Positions 17,540 through 26,180 of a stretch of DNA of 64,000 bases are shown here, piece by piece. Source of the DNA: Asanoa sp040676615. Its GTDB lineage: Bacteria; Actinomycetota; Actinomycetes; Mycobacteriales; Micromonosporaceae. Position numbers and translations under genes: made by a program. The DNA is taken from positions 1-64,000 of the forward strand of contig NZ_JBFAPI010000024.1 of NCBI RefSeq assembly GCF_040676615.1. Reading direction: 5' to 3'. The notes under the pieces were generated by a model, which was given only the letters and a program-made list of their open reading frames with translations, was not told where the DNA came from and ran no database searches. Every line of letters starts with the position of its first letter. Within the stretch, counting starts at the first letter, position 1.

Positions 17540-18483
17540 CGGCGGCGGGCCAGGTCGGCGGCGCCCACCATGCCGGCGCTGTTGCCGAGCTTGGCGACCC
17601 GCAGGTCGGCGACGGGCCAGCGGCCGCGCTGGGCCAGCGACTCCTGGTAGGACTCGCGGGCCGGGCCCATCAGCAACTCACCGGCGTCGACCACGCCGCC
17701 CCCGACGACCAGCACCTGCGGGTCGAGCACCTGGACCATGTCGGCCAGGCCCATGCCCAGCCAGCTGCCGATCTGGGCGAACGCCTCGCGGGAGACGTCG
17801 TCGCCGTCGCGGGCCGCCGCGGTGACCATCGGGCCGTTGATCCGGTCCGGCTCGCCGCCGGCCAACCCGAGCAACCGTGGCGCCCGGTGCGGCTCCTGGC
17901 GGGCGCCGGCCCGGGCGAACCGGACCAGGGCGTTGCCGCTGGCGTACTGCTCGATGCAGCCGAGCCGGCCGCAGCCGCACTTGTGGCCGCCCGGCACCAG
18001 GCCCATGTGGCCGAGTTCGGCCGCGATGCCGTTGGTGCCGCGGACCAGTTCGCCGCCGAGCACGATGGCTCCGCCGACCCCGGTGCCGATGGTGAACATC
18101 ACCATCGAGTCTTCGGCGTCGTGCGCGGCGCCGTGCCGGAACTCGGCCCAGGCCGCGGCGTTGCCGTCGTTCTCCACGATGACCGGCAGGCCGACCTTGT
18201 CGCTGACGTAGTCGCGCAGCGGCTCGTCGCGCCAGGCGATGTTGGGGGCGAACAGCACGGTCGAGCGGGACGCGTCGATCCAGCCGGCCGCGCCGATGCC
18301 GACCGCGGTGGCCGGGTGGCTGGCGGCGAGTTCGGCGGCGACCTCGACGATCGTGTCGCGGGTGCGGGCGACGTCGTCGGCCGGGGTGTCCCGCCGGATG
18401 GTCGCCACGATCGTGCCGTTCTCGTCGACCACCCCGCCGGCGACCTTTGTGCCGCCGACGTCGACTCCGATGGTCAGCGTCAC
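17536..18483 (-). CDS. glk: ROK-family glucokinase
   Basis: 315 residues. Phosphorylates glucose with ATP. ATP site GVDVGGTKVAGG at the N-terminus, sugar-binding ENDGNAAAWAE, phosphate loop GTGVGGAIV, and the ROK zinc motif (GHMGLVPGGHKCGCGRLGC, one His and three Cys). The frame continues upstream, but GTG at 18483 with AGGGGAG eight bases before it gives the exact family N-terminus. Position in an operon behind an SRPBCC protein and a Pro-rich conserved protein matches the surroundings of Streptomyces glkA as I remember them. It may serve general glucose kinase function and carbon catabolite repression, as in Streptomyces (inference). Confidence 0.93.
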   Translation of the reverse strand: MTLTIGVDVGGTKVAGGVVDENGTIVATIRRDTPADDVARTRDTIVEVAAELAASHPATAVGIGAAGWIDASRSTVLFAPNIAWRDEPLRDYVSDKVGLPVIVENDGNAAAWAEFRHGAAHDAEDSMVMFTIGTGVGGAIVLGGELVRGTNGIAAELGHMGLVPGGHKCGCGRLGCIEQYASGNALVRFARAGARQEPHRAPRLLGLAGGEPDRINGPMVTAAARDGDDVSREAFAQIGSWLGMGLADMVQVLDPQVLVVGGGVVDAGELLMGPARESYQESLAQRGRWPVADLRVAKLGNSAGMVGAADLARRR

Positions 18484-18526
18484 CGCTGCCGCTCCCCTCT
18501 GCTGTGCTTTCCGTCCGGCGACGCGC

Positions 18527-19144
18527 TCAGGCGTCGTCGTCGGACCGTGGCGCCGGCGGCGCCGTTCGCTTGACGGCCTTGCGGGCCATCGGTTTGGTGG
18601 GTTTGGGCGGGGTCTCGACCTCGTCGTCGGCTGCCCCGCCCCCGGCGGTGGCCGCCGCCCATACGTCACCGGCCGCGGAGGCCGGAGCGACATCATCGCG
18701 GGTACGGGTGGCCGCGCGCCAGATCTCGTCGTCGGAGAAGCGCGGCGCCGGTGCCGGCGGCGGCTGCTCGCGGACCGCGCTGGAGCTGTTGACCGCTCGC
18801 AACAGGCTGGCCACCCCGGCGGCGAAGTCGCCGGCACCCGTCGCCAGCCGCTCGGCGAACTCCGGGCTCGGGTCCCGCAACGCCACGATCACCCGGCAGA
18901 TCGGGCAGACGCAGCACTCCGGATCACCGGTGGCGACCCGTGGCCCGCCTCCGGTCGTACCCCCGGACGGGTGATGGTTCTGCCCGAACGCCCCGGACAG
19001 GACGTCGGTGAGCGAGCCGAGCGCGCCGAGGCCGGCCGCGAGGCCCGGGCCTTCGTTGGCGGCCCGGCGGGCCATGGCGAGCGCGGTCGCGACGAGGCGC
19101 TCGGCCTCGCCGCGGGCGGACGATGGGTCGGGTTGCGGTGCCAT
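18527..19144 (-). CDS. Conserved actinobacterial protein upstream of glucokinase
   Basis: 205 residues. The N-terminal third is helical (RLVATALAMARRAANEGPG). A compact cysteine cluster (ECCVCPICRVIVALRD) follows, possibly a metal site. The last 90 residues are low-complexity Pro/Ala with basic patches. No signal peptide or membrane segment. Similar proteins (I believe DUF5304) sit beside glkA in Streptomyces. ATG at 19144, 11 bases after the SRPBCC gene and 43 bases before the glucokinase start, so clearly co-transcribed. Function unknown. Confidence 0.75.
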   Translation of the reverse strand: MAPQPDPSSARGEAERLVATALAMARRAANEGPGLAAGLGALGSLTDVLSGAFGQNHHPSGGTTGGGPRVATGDPECCVCPICRVIVALRDPSPEFAERLATGAGDFAAGVASLLRAVNSSSAVREQPPPAPAPRFSDDEIWRAATRTRDDVAPASAAGDVWAAATAGGGAADDEVETPPKPTKPMARKAVKRTAPPAPRSDDDA

Positions 19145-19155
19145 CCGTGTTCCTG

Positions 19156-19611
19156 TCAGTCGCGCGGGTAGAGCGACTCCACCCGTCCCTTGAGCTGCTT
19201 CAGCGCGGCGTCCATGATCATCTTTTCGGCTTTCTTGCGGAACATGCCAAGCATGCCCACCGCCAGGTCGACCTCGAGCGTGTAGGTGACCTCGCTCGCG
19301 TCGTCGCCGACCGGTTCGATGTCGTAGGAGCCGTTCTGCGTCTTCTGCATCTTCGAGGGGGCGACCAGATGCCATTCGATGCGCGAGATGTCCTCGGCGT
19401 ACTCGTATTGCAGGGTGTATTCGTCCATCAGCACGCCGGCGTCGATCACGAAGCGCACCTGGCTGGCGTAGCCGTCTTCGTATTCCTCGACCACCTCGGC
19501 CGACTGCATCGCCGTCGTCCACTGCGGGTAGCGCACGAAGTCGCAAATCACCGCCGCGACCTGCGCCGGGGTGGCGTCGATCTGGATCGACTGGGTGGAG
19601 GAGTCCGCCAT
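19156..19611 (-). CDS. SRPBCC (START-like) lipid/polyketide-binding protein
   Basis: 151 residues, the normal length for a single SRPBCC domain: ATPAQVAAVICDFVRYPQW near the N-terminus, central beta strands, and a long C-terminal helix (MFRKKAEKMIMDAALKQLK). The fold holds a hydrophobic ligand; enzyme activity is not implied. ATG at 19611. First gene of the operon continuing through glucokinase and EEP. It matches Rv2185c of M. tuberculosis in type and in its place next to a FadD15-type ligase, here divergent. Confidence 0.87.
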   Translation of the reverse strand: MADSSTQSIQIDATPAQVAAVICDFVRYPQWTTAMQSAEVVEEYEDGYASQVRFVIDAGVLMDEYTLQYEYAEDISRIEWHLVAPSKMQKTQNGSYDIEPVGDDASEVTYTLEVDLAVGMLGMFRKKAEKMIMDAALKQLKGRVESLYPRD

Positions 19612-19733
19612 GTGGGGCAGGCTACCCCTTTGCGCCCGCCCGACCGGCTGACGGCTCGCTGGTCCCGGGGATCGGACTCGATGCCGATACGGGTAGGTTG
19701 CATTTAGCTGATCGCGTTCTGCTAGGAGGCCAG

Positions 19734-21527
19734 GTGCGCGAATTCTCCGTACCCCCGGTCGTGACGATCGGGGACGCGGCCAACCTGACCGATCCGGTGT
19801 GGGACAACGCCGCGGTGGCGCCCGACACGGTGCAGTTCCGGCGGTGCCGGGACGGTGCCTGGGCCGACGTCACCTGCGGCCAGTTCCGCGACGAGGTCGT
19901 CGCGCTGGCCCGTGGGCTGGTCGCGGCCGGCATCCAGCCCGGCGCGCGGGTGGGGCTGATGAGCCGCACGCGCTACGAGTGGACGCTGATCGACTACGCC
20001 ATCTGGTCGGTCGGCGCCGTCACCGTGCCGGTCTACGAGACGTCGAGCGCCGAGCAGGTGCGCTGGATCCTCGAAGACTCCGGCGCCGTCGCCGTGTTCG
20101 TCGAGACCGACGCGCACGCGCTGCTGGTCGCCGGCGTCCGCGACGACCTGGCGGCGCTGACCGATGTCTGGCACATCGACAACGAGGATCTCGACCTGCT
20201 CCGCGAGCGCGGAGCGACCGTCGACGCGGCCGTGATCGACGAGCAGCGGCGCACCTCGACCGCCGACGACATCGCCACGATCATCTACACCAGCGGCACG
20301 ACCGGCCGCCCCAAGGGCTGCGTGCTGACCCACCGCAACCTGCTCTCCGACATCACCAACGCGGTGCCGGTGCTGCCCGACCTGTTCCACGAGGGCGCCT
20401 CGACCCTGTTGTTCCTCCCGCTGGCCCACTCGTTCGCGCGGCTGATCCAGATCGGCATGGTGCAGGCCCGGGCCACGATGGGGCACCTGCCCGACACCAA
20501 GACGCTGGTCGACGACCTCAAGCTGTTCCAGCCGACGTTCCTGCTGTCGGTGCCCCGGGTGTTCGAGAAGGTGCACACCGCGGCCAAGCAGCGGGCGGCG
20601 GCCGACGGCAAGGGCGGCATCTTCGACAAGGCCGAGCAGGTGGCGATCGCCTACTCGACCGCACTCGAGGGCGACGGCCCCGGCCTGGGGCTGCGGATGC
20701 AGCACGCCCTCTACGACAAGCTGGTCTACGGCAAGCTGCGGGCCGCGCTGGGCGGGCACTGCACCCGGGCCATCTCCGGGGGCGCGCCGCTCGGTGCCCG
20801 GCTCGCACACTTCTTCCGCGGCGTCGGCGTCACGGTCTACGAGGGCTACGGGCTCACCGAGACTTCCCCCGCGGTCGCCGTCAACCTGGAGAACGCCACC
20901 CGGATCGGCACCGTCGGCCGGCCGCTGCCCGGCGTGACCGTGCGGGTCGCCGACGACGGCGAGATCCTGGTCAAGGGGCCGCTGGTGTTCAAGGAATACT
21001 GGCGCAACCCCGACGCCACCGCGGAGGTGCTCGACGCCGACGGCTGGTTCAGCAGCGGCGACCTGGGCACCCTCGACGACGACGGTTACCTCACGATCAC
21101 CGGCCGGAAGAAGGAGATCATCGTCACCGCGGCCGGCAAGAACGTCGCGCCGGCCGTGCTCGAAGACCGGATCCGGGCGCACCCGCTGGTCAGCCAGGCG
21201 CTGGTGATCGGTGACCGGGAGCCGTTCATAGCGGCGCTGGTGACCATCGACCCCGAGGCGCTGCCCCGCTGGCTGGATACCCAGGGCCTGCCGGCCGGCA
21301 CGTCCGTGGCCGACCTGCGCACCGACGAGAAGCTGCGCGCCGAGATCCAGTCCGCGATCGACGACGCCAACAAGGCCGTCTCGCACGCCGAGTGGATAAA
21401 GGAGTTCCGCATCCTGCCCGACGACTTCACCGAGGCGACCGGGGAACTGACCCCGTCGCTCAAGGTCAAGCGAGGCGTCGTCGTCAAGGCTCACCAGACC
21501 GTGATTGACGAGATCTATCGCCGATGA
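19734..21527 (+). CDS. fadD: Long-chain acyl-CoA synthetase (FadD15-like)
   Basis: 597 residues. Activates fatty acids through acyl-AMP to acyl-CoA. ATP/AMP motif YTSGTTGRPKG, GYGLTETSP, DGWFSSGDLG, and the catalytic-lysine hinge region GRKKEIIVTAAGKNVAP. The frame is open from 19698, but GTG at 19734 is preferred, with AGGAGG four bases before it. The TGA stop overlaps the ATG of the histidine kinase gene (ATGA). The pairing with an SRPBCC protein upstream resembles Rv2185c-Rv2187. Confidence 0.93.
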   Translation: MREFSVPPVVTIGDAANLTDPVWDNAAVAPDTVQFRRCRDGAWADVTCGQFRDEVVALARGLVAAGIQPGARVGLMSRTRYEWTLIDYAIWSVGAVTVPVYETSSAEQVRWILEDSGAVAVFVETDAHALLVAGVRDDLAALTDVWHIDNEDLDLLRERGATVDAAVIDEQRRTSTADDIATIIYTSGTTGRPKGCVLTHRNLLSDITNAVPVLPDLFHEGASTLLFLPLAHSFARLIQIGMVQARATMGHLPDTKTLVDDLKLFQPTFLLSVPRVFEKVHTAAKQRAAADGKGGIFDKAEQVAIAYSTALEGDGPGLGLRMQHALYDKLVYGKLRAALGGHCTRAISGGAPLGARLAHFFRGVGVTVYEGYGLTETSPAVAVNLENATRIGTVGRPLPGVTVRVADDGEILVKGPLVFKEYWRNPDATAEVLDADGWFSSGDLGTLDDDGYLTITGRKKEIIVTAAGKNVAPAVLEDRIRAHPLVSQALVIGDREPFIAALVTIDPEALPRWLDTQGLPAGTSVADLRTDEKLRAEIQSAIDDANKAVSHAEWIKEFRILPDDFTEATGELTPSLKVKRGVVVKAHQTVIDEIYRR

Positions 21528-23227
21528 CCTCGGAGGCGCCCACACCCACCCCGATCCGCGCCCACCCGCTCGCCGTGGCCGCGCGGATCGTGATGCTCGC
21601 GCTCGTCGCGGTGCTCGTCCTGCTCACCACCCAGGAGCTGGGGCAGCTGTGGTGGATCGGGCTGCTGATCGTCGCCGGGGTGCCCGCCGTGGTCACTCCC
21701 CGGCACCCGGTGCTGGCCCCGCTGGGCCGGTTCGCCGAGGTGATCATCGTGGGGTTCGGTGCCGCGCAGGTCGCGGAGCACACCGCCAACACCTCGATCG
21801 GCCAGGGCGTCGGTGCGGCCGCTCTGCTGCCCTACCTCTCGGTGCCGCTCACCGTGACCGCGCTGCGCCGGATGTCGCGGGAGAGCGCGGCGCTGCTCAG
21901 CGTGGCCACGCTCGCGCTGGTCGCGGGTGGCGCGGTCAGTTCCAGCGACGGCAAGCCGCTGATCTCCGAGCCGGTCTACCTGGTCGTCTCCGCGCAGTGG
22001 CTGATCCTGGCCTCGCTCGGCACGCTGGCCGCGTCCACCCTGCAGCGGATCATGCAGCAGCGCGAGAAAGCAGGACGCCCCCAGCCGTACGCGGAGGCGA
22101 CCCGGCTGTTGACCCAGCTGCGCAGCGTCGCCCGCCAGCTCCCGGGCGCCACGCTCGACCCCGGTGGCATATCGGAGCACCTGGTCGAGGAGCTGCGCGG
22201 GGTGGCCCGCGCCGACCGCGCGGCCGTGCTCTCGGCCAGCGGTGGCGGCCGGCTGGTGGTGCTCGCCCAGGCCGGCGTCGACCGGGTCGACTGGGAGACC
22301 AGCCTCGACGCCGACTCGGCGATCGCCGAGGCCTGGGCCAGCCAGCAGCCCTACACCGCGAGCCGGTCGCAGGCCCGCTCCCATCGAAGGGGTGACGTTT
22401 CCGCCCTGGTGGTGCCGTTGGTGGCGGGCGTCCGTACCGTCGGATTGGTCATCATCGAGGCCGACGTGGCCGGCGCCTACCCGCCGGCCGTGGTGGAGCA
22501 GGTGACCGCGCAGACCGGTCCCGCTGCTCTGCGGCTGGAAGCGGCACTGCTCTTCGACGAGGTCCGGTCGTTGGCCACCAACGAGGAACGGCAGCGGCTG
22601 GCCCGCGAGATCCACGACGGGGTCGCGCAGGAACTGGTCATGGTCGGCTACGGGATCGACAACGCGCTGGCCACCCTGCCCGACGGGGCCAAGGAGACGG
22701 CCGAGGAGCTGCGCACGCTGCGCGGCGAGGTGACCCGGGTGATCACCGAGCTGCGGTTGTCCCTCTTCGAGCTGCGCTCGGAGGTCGACCGGCAGGGCGG
22801 GCTGGCGGCGGCGATCTCCGAGTACGCGCGGACCATCGGCGCCTCGGGTGGGCTGCGGGTGCACGTCACGCTCGACGACTCGACCGCCCGGCTGCCCGCC
22901 GCCACGGAGGCCGAGCTGCTCCGGATCGCACAGGAAGCGATTACGAACGCCCGAAAGCACGCCGGAGCCACTAACCTGTGGGTCTCGTGTTCCATCGATC
23001 CCCCATACGCCCAGATCGAAATCTCCGACGACGGTCAGGGCATCGCCGACCAGCGCCCCGACGGTCGCTACGGCCTTGCGATCATGGCGGAGAGAGCGGA
23101 ACGTATCCGAGGCCGGTTGGAGATCAGTCCGCGGAGTCCGTCCGGCACGACCGTGGCGGTGGTAGTCGGTACGTCACCGCGCCGCGATAGCGTGCGCGAT
23201 AGCGTCACCGCATCAGAAGGGGAGTAA
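21524..23227 (+). CDS. NarL-type sensor histidine kinase with GAF domain
   Basis: 567 residues. Five or so membrane segments in residues 15-170, a GAF-like domain about 190-340, then HisKA_3 with phospho-acceptor His364 in REIHDGVAQEL, and an ATPase domain (AQEAITNARKHAGA, SDDGQGI, YGLAIMAERAERI). It starts inside the stop of the acyl-CoA ligase gene and is followed seven bases on by its response regulator. The tight coupling to fadD suggests a signal related to fatty acid or membrane state, which is inference only. Confidence 0.93.
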   Translation: MTSEAPTPTPIRAHPLAVAARIVMLALVAVLVLLTTQELGQLWWIGLLIVAGVPAVVTPRHPVLAPLGRFAEVIIVGFGAAQVAEHTANTSIGQGVGAAALLPYLSVPLTVTALRRMSRESAALLSVATLALVAGGAVSSSDGKPLISEPVYLVVSAQWLILASLGTLAASTLQRIMQQREKAGRPQPYAEATRLLTQLRSVARQLPGATLDPGGISEHLVEELRGVARADRAAVLSASGGGRLVVLAQAGVDRVDWETSLDADSAIAEAWASQQPYTASRSQARSHRRGDVSALVVPLVAGVRTVGLVIIEADVAGAYPPAVVEQVTAQTGPAALRLEAALLFDEVRSLATNEERQRLAREIHDGVAQELVMVGYGIDNALATLPDGAKETAEELRTLRGEVTRVITELRLSLFELRSEVDRQGGLAAAISEYARTIGASGGLRVHVTLDDSTARLPAATEAELLRIAQEAITNARKHAGATNLWVSCSIDPPYAQIEISDDGQGIADQRPDGRYGLAIMAERAERIRGRLEISPRSPSGTTVAVVVGTSPRRDSVRDSVTASEGE

Positions 23228-23234
23228 CCCGAGC

Positions 23235-23903
23235 ATGACGACCAGCCCATCGCCGACCACGCGCACCAAGGTTCTCCTTGTGGATGATCACGACCTGATC
23301 CGCAAGGGACTTCGGCACGCGTTCGAGCGCGACCGCCAGTTCGAGGTCGTGGGTGAGGCTGCCACCGCCGCCGAGGGCGTCCGCCAGGCTGGTGCGCTGC
23401 AGCCCGATGTCGTGATCATGGATTTGCGGCTGCCCGACGGCAGCGGCCTCGAGGCCACCCGCGCGCTGCGCAAGTCGAGCGCCACGATGGGCATCGTCGT
23501 GCTGACCATGTACGCGGGCGACGACCAGCTGTTCGGCGCGCTCGAGGCGGGCGCGAGCGCGTTCGTCCCGAAGACCGCGCCGGCCGACGAGGTGGTGGCC
23601 GCCGCCCGGCACGCGGCGTCGTCGCCGTCGGCGTTCACCGCCGCTGATCTCGCCGAGGCGATGAAGCGCCGGCTGGCCCCGTCCGGCCCGCAGCTGTCCC
23701 CCCGCGAGGGCCAGGTCCTGCGCCTGCTGGCCGACGGCATGTCGGTGGCCGGCATCGCGAAGCAGCTGTTCGTCAGCGAGTCGACGGCCAAGACCCACAT
23801 CTCCAAGCTCTACGAGAAGCTGGGCGCCGCCAACCGGGCCCAGGCGCTGATGACAGCGCTGCGGCTGGGCCTGCTCGAAGCGCCCGACGCGCCGAAGTTC
23901 TAG
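23235..23903 (+). CDS. NarL/LuxR-family response regulator
   Basis: 222 residues. Receiver domain with acidic pair in LLVDDHD, phospho-acceptor Asp63 (IMDLRLPDGSG), Thr in VVLTMYA and Lys in FVPKTAP; C-terminal LuxR helix-turn-helix (LSPREGQVLRLLADGMS, then ESTAKTHISKLYEKL). ATG at 23235 with AAGGGGAG upstream, within the same transcript as the kinase. Its stop codon overlaps that of the convergent DUF4395 gene through a shared CTAG. Confidence 0.95.
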   Translation: MTTSPSPTTRTKVLLVDDHDLIRKGLRHAFERDRQFEVVGEAATAAEGVRQAGALQPDVVIMDLRLPDGSGLEATRALRKSSATMGIVVLTMYAGDDQLFGALEAGASAFVPKTAPADEVVAAARHAASSPSAFTAADLAEAMKRRLAPSGPQLSPREGQVLRLLADGMSVAGIAKQLFVSESTAKTHISKLYEKLGAANRAQALMTALRLGLLEAPDAPKF

Positions 23904-24346
23904 TCGTCGGTCTGGATCCGGGCGGCCAGCGGCCGTCCGGTCATCCGCCGCGCCGCGAGGTAGAGCTCGCAGCCCAGGCACAGACCGAACGCGCTGTTGA
24001 GGAACGCGGCCGCCAGCCCGAACGCGGCGGCGGTGACGCCGACCGCGGTGCCCGCCGTGCCACCGGCGCCGAACGCGATGGCCGCCGTCAGGGCGAACAC
24101 GCCGCCGAGGGCCTGCGCGAACCGGACCGGCGCGGCGGGTTCGCGCTCGGTGGGCGGCTTCAGCCGGGGTGCGACGGCGCTGCGGTAGATCAGCGAGTAG
24201 GGACCCTTGCGCGGGTCGACGGCGGTGATGGCGAAGACGACGGCCTGGGCGAGGGCCAGCCACCAGGCGCCGGTCGCCAGGATCACGATGAAGACGATCG
24301 CGGTCAGGCCGGCGGCGAAGCGCGGGCCACGGGGGTCGAGCAGCAT
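23900..24346 (-). CDS. DUF4395 membrane protein
   Basis: 148 residues with about four membrane segments: residues 10-45, a basic loop (VDPRKGPYSLIYRSAVAPRL), then segments 78-100 and 103-130. The ending LNSAFGLCLGCELYLAARR with a CLGC pair is the hallmark of DUF4395. Members are usually next to thioredoxin- or rhodanese-like genes, as here, suggesting a membrane partner in thiol or sulfur transfer; this is inference from context. ATG at 24346. It lies 50 bases downstream of a short Cys-containing leader ORF. Confidence 0.88.
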   Translation of the reverse strand: MLLDPRGPRFAAGLTAIVFIVILATGAWWLALAQAVVFAITAVDPRKGPYSLIYRSAVAPRLKPPTEREPAAPVRFAQALGGVFALTAAIAFGAGGTAGTAVGVTAAAFGLAAAFLNSAFGLCLGCELYLAARRMTGRPLAARIQTDD

Positions 24347-24395
24347 TCTTTCCCACCTCGGGGTGTCGTCGGACCGGGCCTTCTCGACAGCCGGG

Positions 24396-24464
24396 TCAGC
24401 GACAGAGGCTGGCGGCGAGGCGCCCGTGGTCGACGATGCGGCGGCGGGTGAGCTTGTCGTTCAT
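24396..24464 (-). CDS. Short Cys-containing leader peptide (putative attenuator)
   Basis: 22 codons, starting MNDKLTRRRIVDHGR and ending AASLCR before TGA. The pattern of basic residues, VD-GR, and a terminal A-x-x-C matches the short leader peptides found upstream of sulfur and cysteine genes in actinobacteria, which are thought to control downstream genes through translation of their Cys codon. The ATG overlaps the thioredoxin stop (TGATG), so it is translated by coupling. DUF4395 begins 50 bases after its stop. The Cys codon is the second last codon, placing a stalled ribosome near the leader stop. Confidence 0.6.
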   Translation of the reverse strand: MNDKLTRRRIVDHGRLAASLCR

Positions 24465-24970
24465 CACGCGGCCCGTTCGAGAATCGGCGCGACGGCGGCG
24501 AGCACCTGGGCCTTGGCCGGTACCCCGCTGGCCCGCTGCACGATCCGCCCGCCGGCGACGATCAGCGTGGTCGGCGTGCGCCAGATGTCGAGCGCCCGCA
24601 CCGCGTCGAGGTGGCTCTCCGCGTCGACCTCGAGGTGGGTGACCCCGTCGACGAGCCCGGCGACGTCGGCCAGCACCCGCCGGGTGACCCGGCACGGCGC
24701 GCAGAAGGCCGACGAGAACTGCAGCAGGGTGACCGGCGTCGACGGATCCACCCCGAGACCGCGCAGCGTCTGCCCGTCTTCGGCGTCGTCGGCGGCGGCC
24801 AGCGTCGCCGGACCCTCGTCGCTGGGCAGGGCACCCGGGTTGGCAGCCATCTGACCTCCGTCGCCCACGGCCCGCAGCCGACCGTCGCGGCGCTTGTGCC
24901 ACACGCCGAAGACGGTCGCCACGACGAGCACGGCGACGGCCACGACGATCCCGGTCACAGCGGAGCCCAC
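24464..24970 (-). CDS. Membrane-anchored thioredoxin-family protein
   Basis: 168 residues. One N-terminal membrane segment (about 3-23), a linker, then a thioredoxin fold with SAFCAPCR active site and the cis-Pro segment RTPTTLIV. Likely acts as a thiol-disulfide reductase or thiol transfer protein on the outer or inner membrane face. GTG start at 24970. Downstream in the same direction come a Cys leader peptide and DUF4395, which has its own CLGC pair, so the three probably form one redox or sulfur unit. Confidence 0.85.
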   Translation of the reverse strand: MGSAVTGIVVAVAVLVVATVFGVWHKRRDGRLRAVGDGGQMAANPGALPSDEGPATLAAADDAEDGQTLRGLGVDPSTPVTLLQFSSAFCAPCRVTRRVLADVAGLVDGVTHLEVDAESHLDAVRALDIWRTPTTLIVAGGRIVQRASGVPAKAQVLAAVAPILERAA

Positions 24971-25044
24971 CGATCTACGGTGCCACGACCACCCCGACCG
25001 CCGCCATGACGTGGCCCACGTCTCACCGCGTAGTCTCGGCCGTC

Positions 25045-25658
25045 ATGATCGAACCGGACTTCGTCACCACCAGTTCGCCACCGACCTCCAGGACCACCCG
25101 TTGGAACGGGCCCTGCTCACCTGGTTCGCCGAACTGGTCGGCGACGGCCCGGTCCTCGACGTCGGTTGCGGCCCGGGCCGCACAACGGGCTTCCTGCACG
25201 AACTCGGCGTCGACATCGCCGGCCTGGACCTCTCCCCCGAGTTCCTGGCGATCGCCCGGGCCGAGAACCCCGGCCTCCGCTTCGACGAGGGCTCGATACT
25301 CGCGCTCAACCACCCGCCTTCCACCTTCGCCGGCCTGTTGGCGAACTACTCGCTGATCCACATCCCCGACGAGACGCTGCCGGAGGTCCTGGCCGGCTTC
25401 CACCGCGCCCTGCGCCCCGGTGGCCACCTCTGGGTCGCCTTTCAGGTCGGCGACGAGCCCCGAATCATGACGGAGGCCTGGGGCTACGAGGTCGACCTGG
25501 TCTTCCGCCGCCGCCGGCCCGACCAGATGGCCACCCTGCTGTCCGCGGCGGGCTTCAACCTGTGCGCCCGCACCATCCGCGAGCCGGAGGCCGAAGAACT
25601 GACCCCCCACGCCTTCCTGGTGGCTCGCAAACGCCCCGACTCGGACCTCCTCCTGTAG
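25045..25658 (+). pseudogene. SAM-dependent methyltransferase with N-terminal frameshift
   Basis: A class I methyltransferase: motif I VLDVGCGPGRTTG, then GLDLSPEFLAIAR, LRPGGHLWVAFQ. ATG at 25045 opens MIEPDFVTT, the usual beginning of this subfamily, but the frame is lost within ten codons. The body (HQFATDLQDHPLERALL onward) continues in another frame to 25658. The conserved N-terminal Y-D-x-x-A-x-x-Y segment between the two parts is missing, so a small out-of-frame deletion near 25070 is likely. The body could still be translated from GTG at 25011 in the second frame with an unrelated N-terminus. Confidence 0.6.
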
Positions 25659-25684
25659 CCGGGCGGGGGTCTCTCTCCGAGCCA

Positions 25685-25720
25685 ACATGTTTTCGCGTGT
25701 ACGCACACGCCAAAACATGT
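25685..25720. repeat. 36-bp near-perfect inverted repeat
   Basis: Left arm ACATGTTTTCGCGTGT, loop ACGC, right arm ACACGCCAAAACATGT; 15 of 16 positions pair. No T-tract follows on either strand. The A/T-containing arms are unlike the local base composition, which suggests an interspersed palindromic element or strong hairpin rather than chance. Confidence 0.75.
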
Positions 25721-25790
25721 CCATCCGAAGAGCACACACCCGTCCCGCGAGGCTCGTCGGCCCCGAGGCTCATCGGCCCATCGGCCCGAG

Positions 25791-25884
25791 GCTCGTCAGG
25801 CCGAGCGCCATCGGGCCCCGACGCTCGTCAGGCCGAGCGCCATCGGCCCCGACGCTCGTCAGGCCGAGCGCCATCGGCCCCGAG
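25791..25884. repeat. 31-bp tandem repeat, three copies
   Basis: Three copies of a unit starting GCTCGTCAGGCCGAGCGCC, the first one base longer (32 bp). Degenerate GAGGCTCGTCGGCCC pieces extend the array on both sides to about 25750-25915. Confidence 0.75.
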
Positions 25885-26180
25885 GGCCGTCGGCCCGAGG
25901 CTCGTCGGTCCCGCCATCCAGCACGGCGTCAAGGGCCGCCGCGCCCACGATTCCCTTCGCAGCCCGCGCAGAGCCCTGCCGCGGCGACCGACCAGCGGAC
26001 GCGGGCACGTGCCGCGAGATCCAGCCTGACCGCCCGAACCGGGACGTGGCCACCTCCCGCCGCCGGGCGATCCCCGTTGTTGTCCTGATGGACGGCTCTG
26101 AACGCGGCGCTCGGCCGGACGCCGGGACCAGCGACAGCGGCGGGTGCGTGGCCTGGCCGCACAGGCACGCCTCGCTCCGG

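Larger units (their letters stand above)
25659..26180. other. 522-bp gene-free region with repeats
   Basis: Contains a 36-bp near-perfect palindrome and a short tandem array, described separately. Long open frames exist on both strands but have no family resemblance and simply follow the repeats. From about 25920 to 26180 I see nothing recognisable. Confidence 0.5.

Noticed and set aside
25740..25920. CRISPR-like array
   Set aside because: The repeats are directly adjacent without unique spacers; no cas genes are present.
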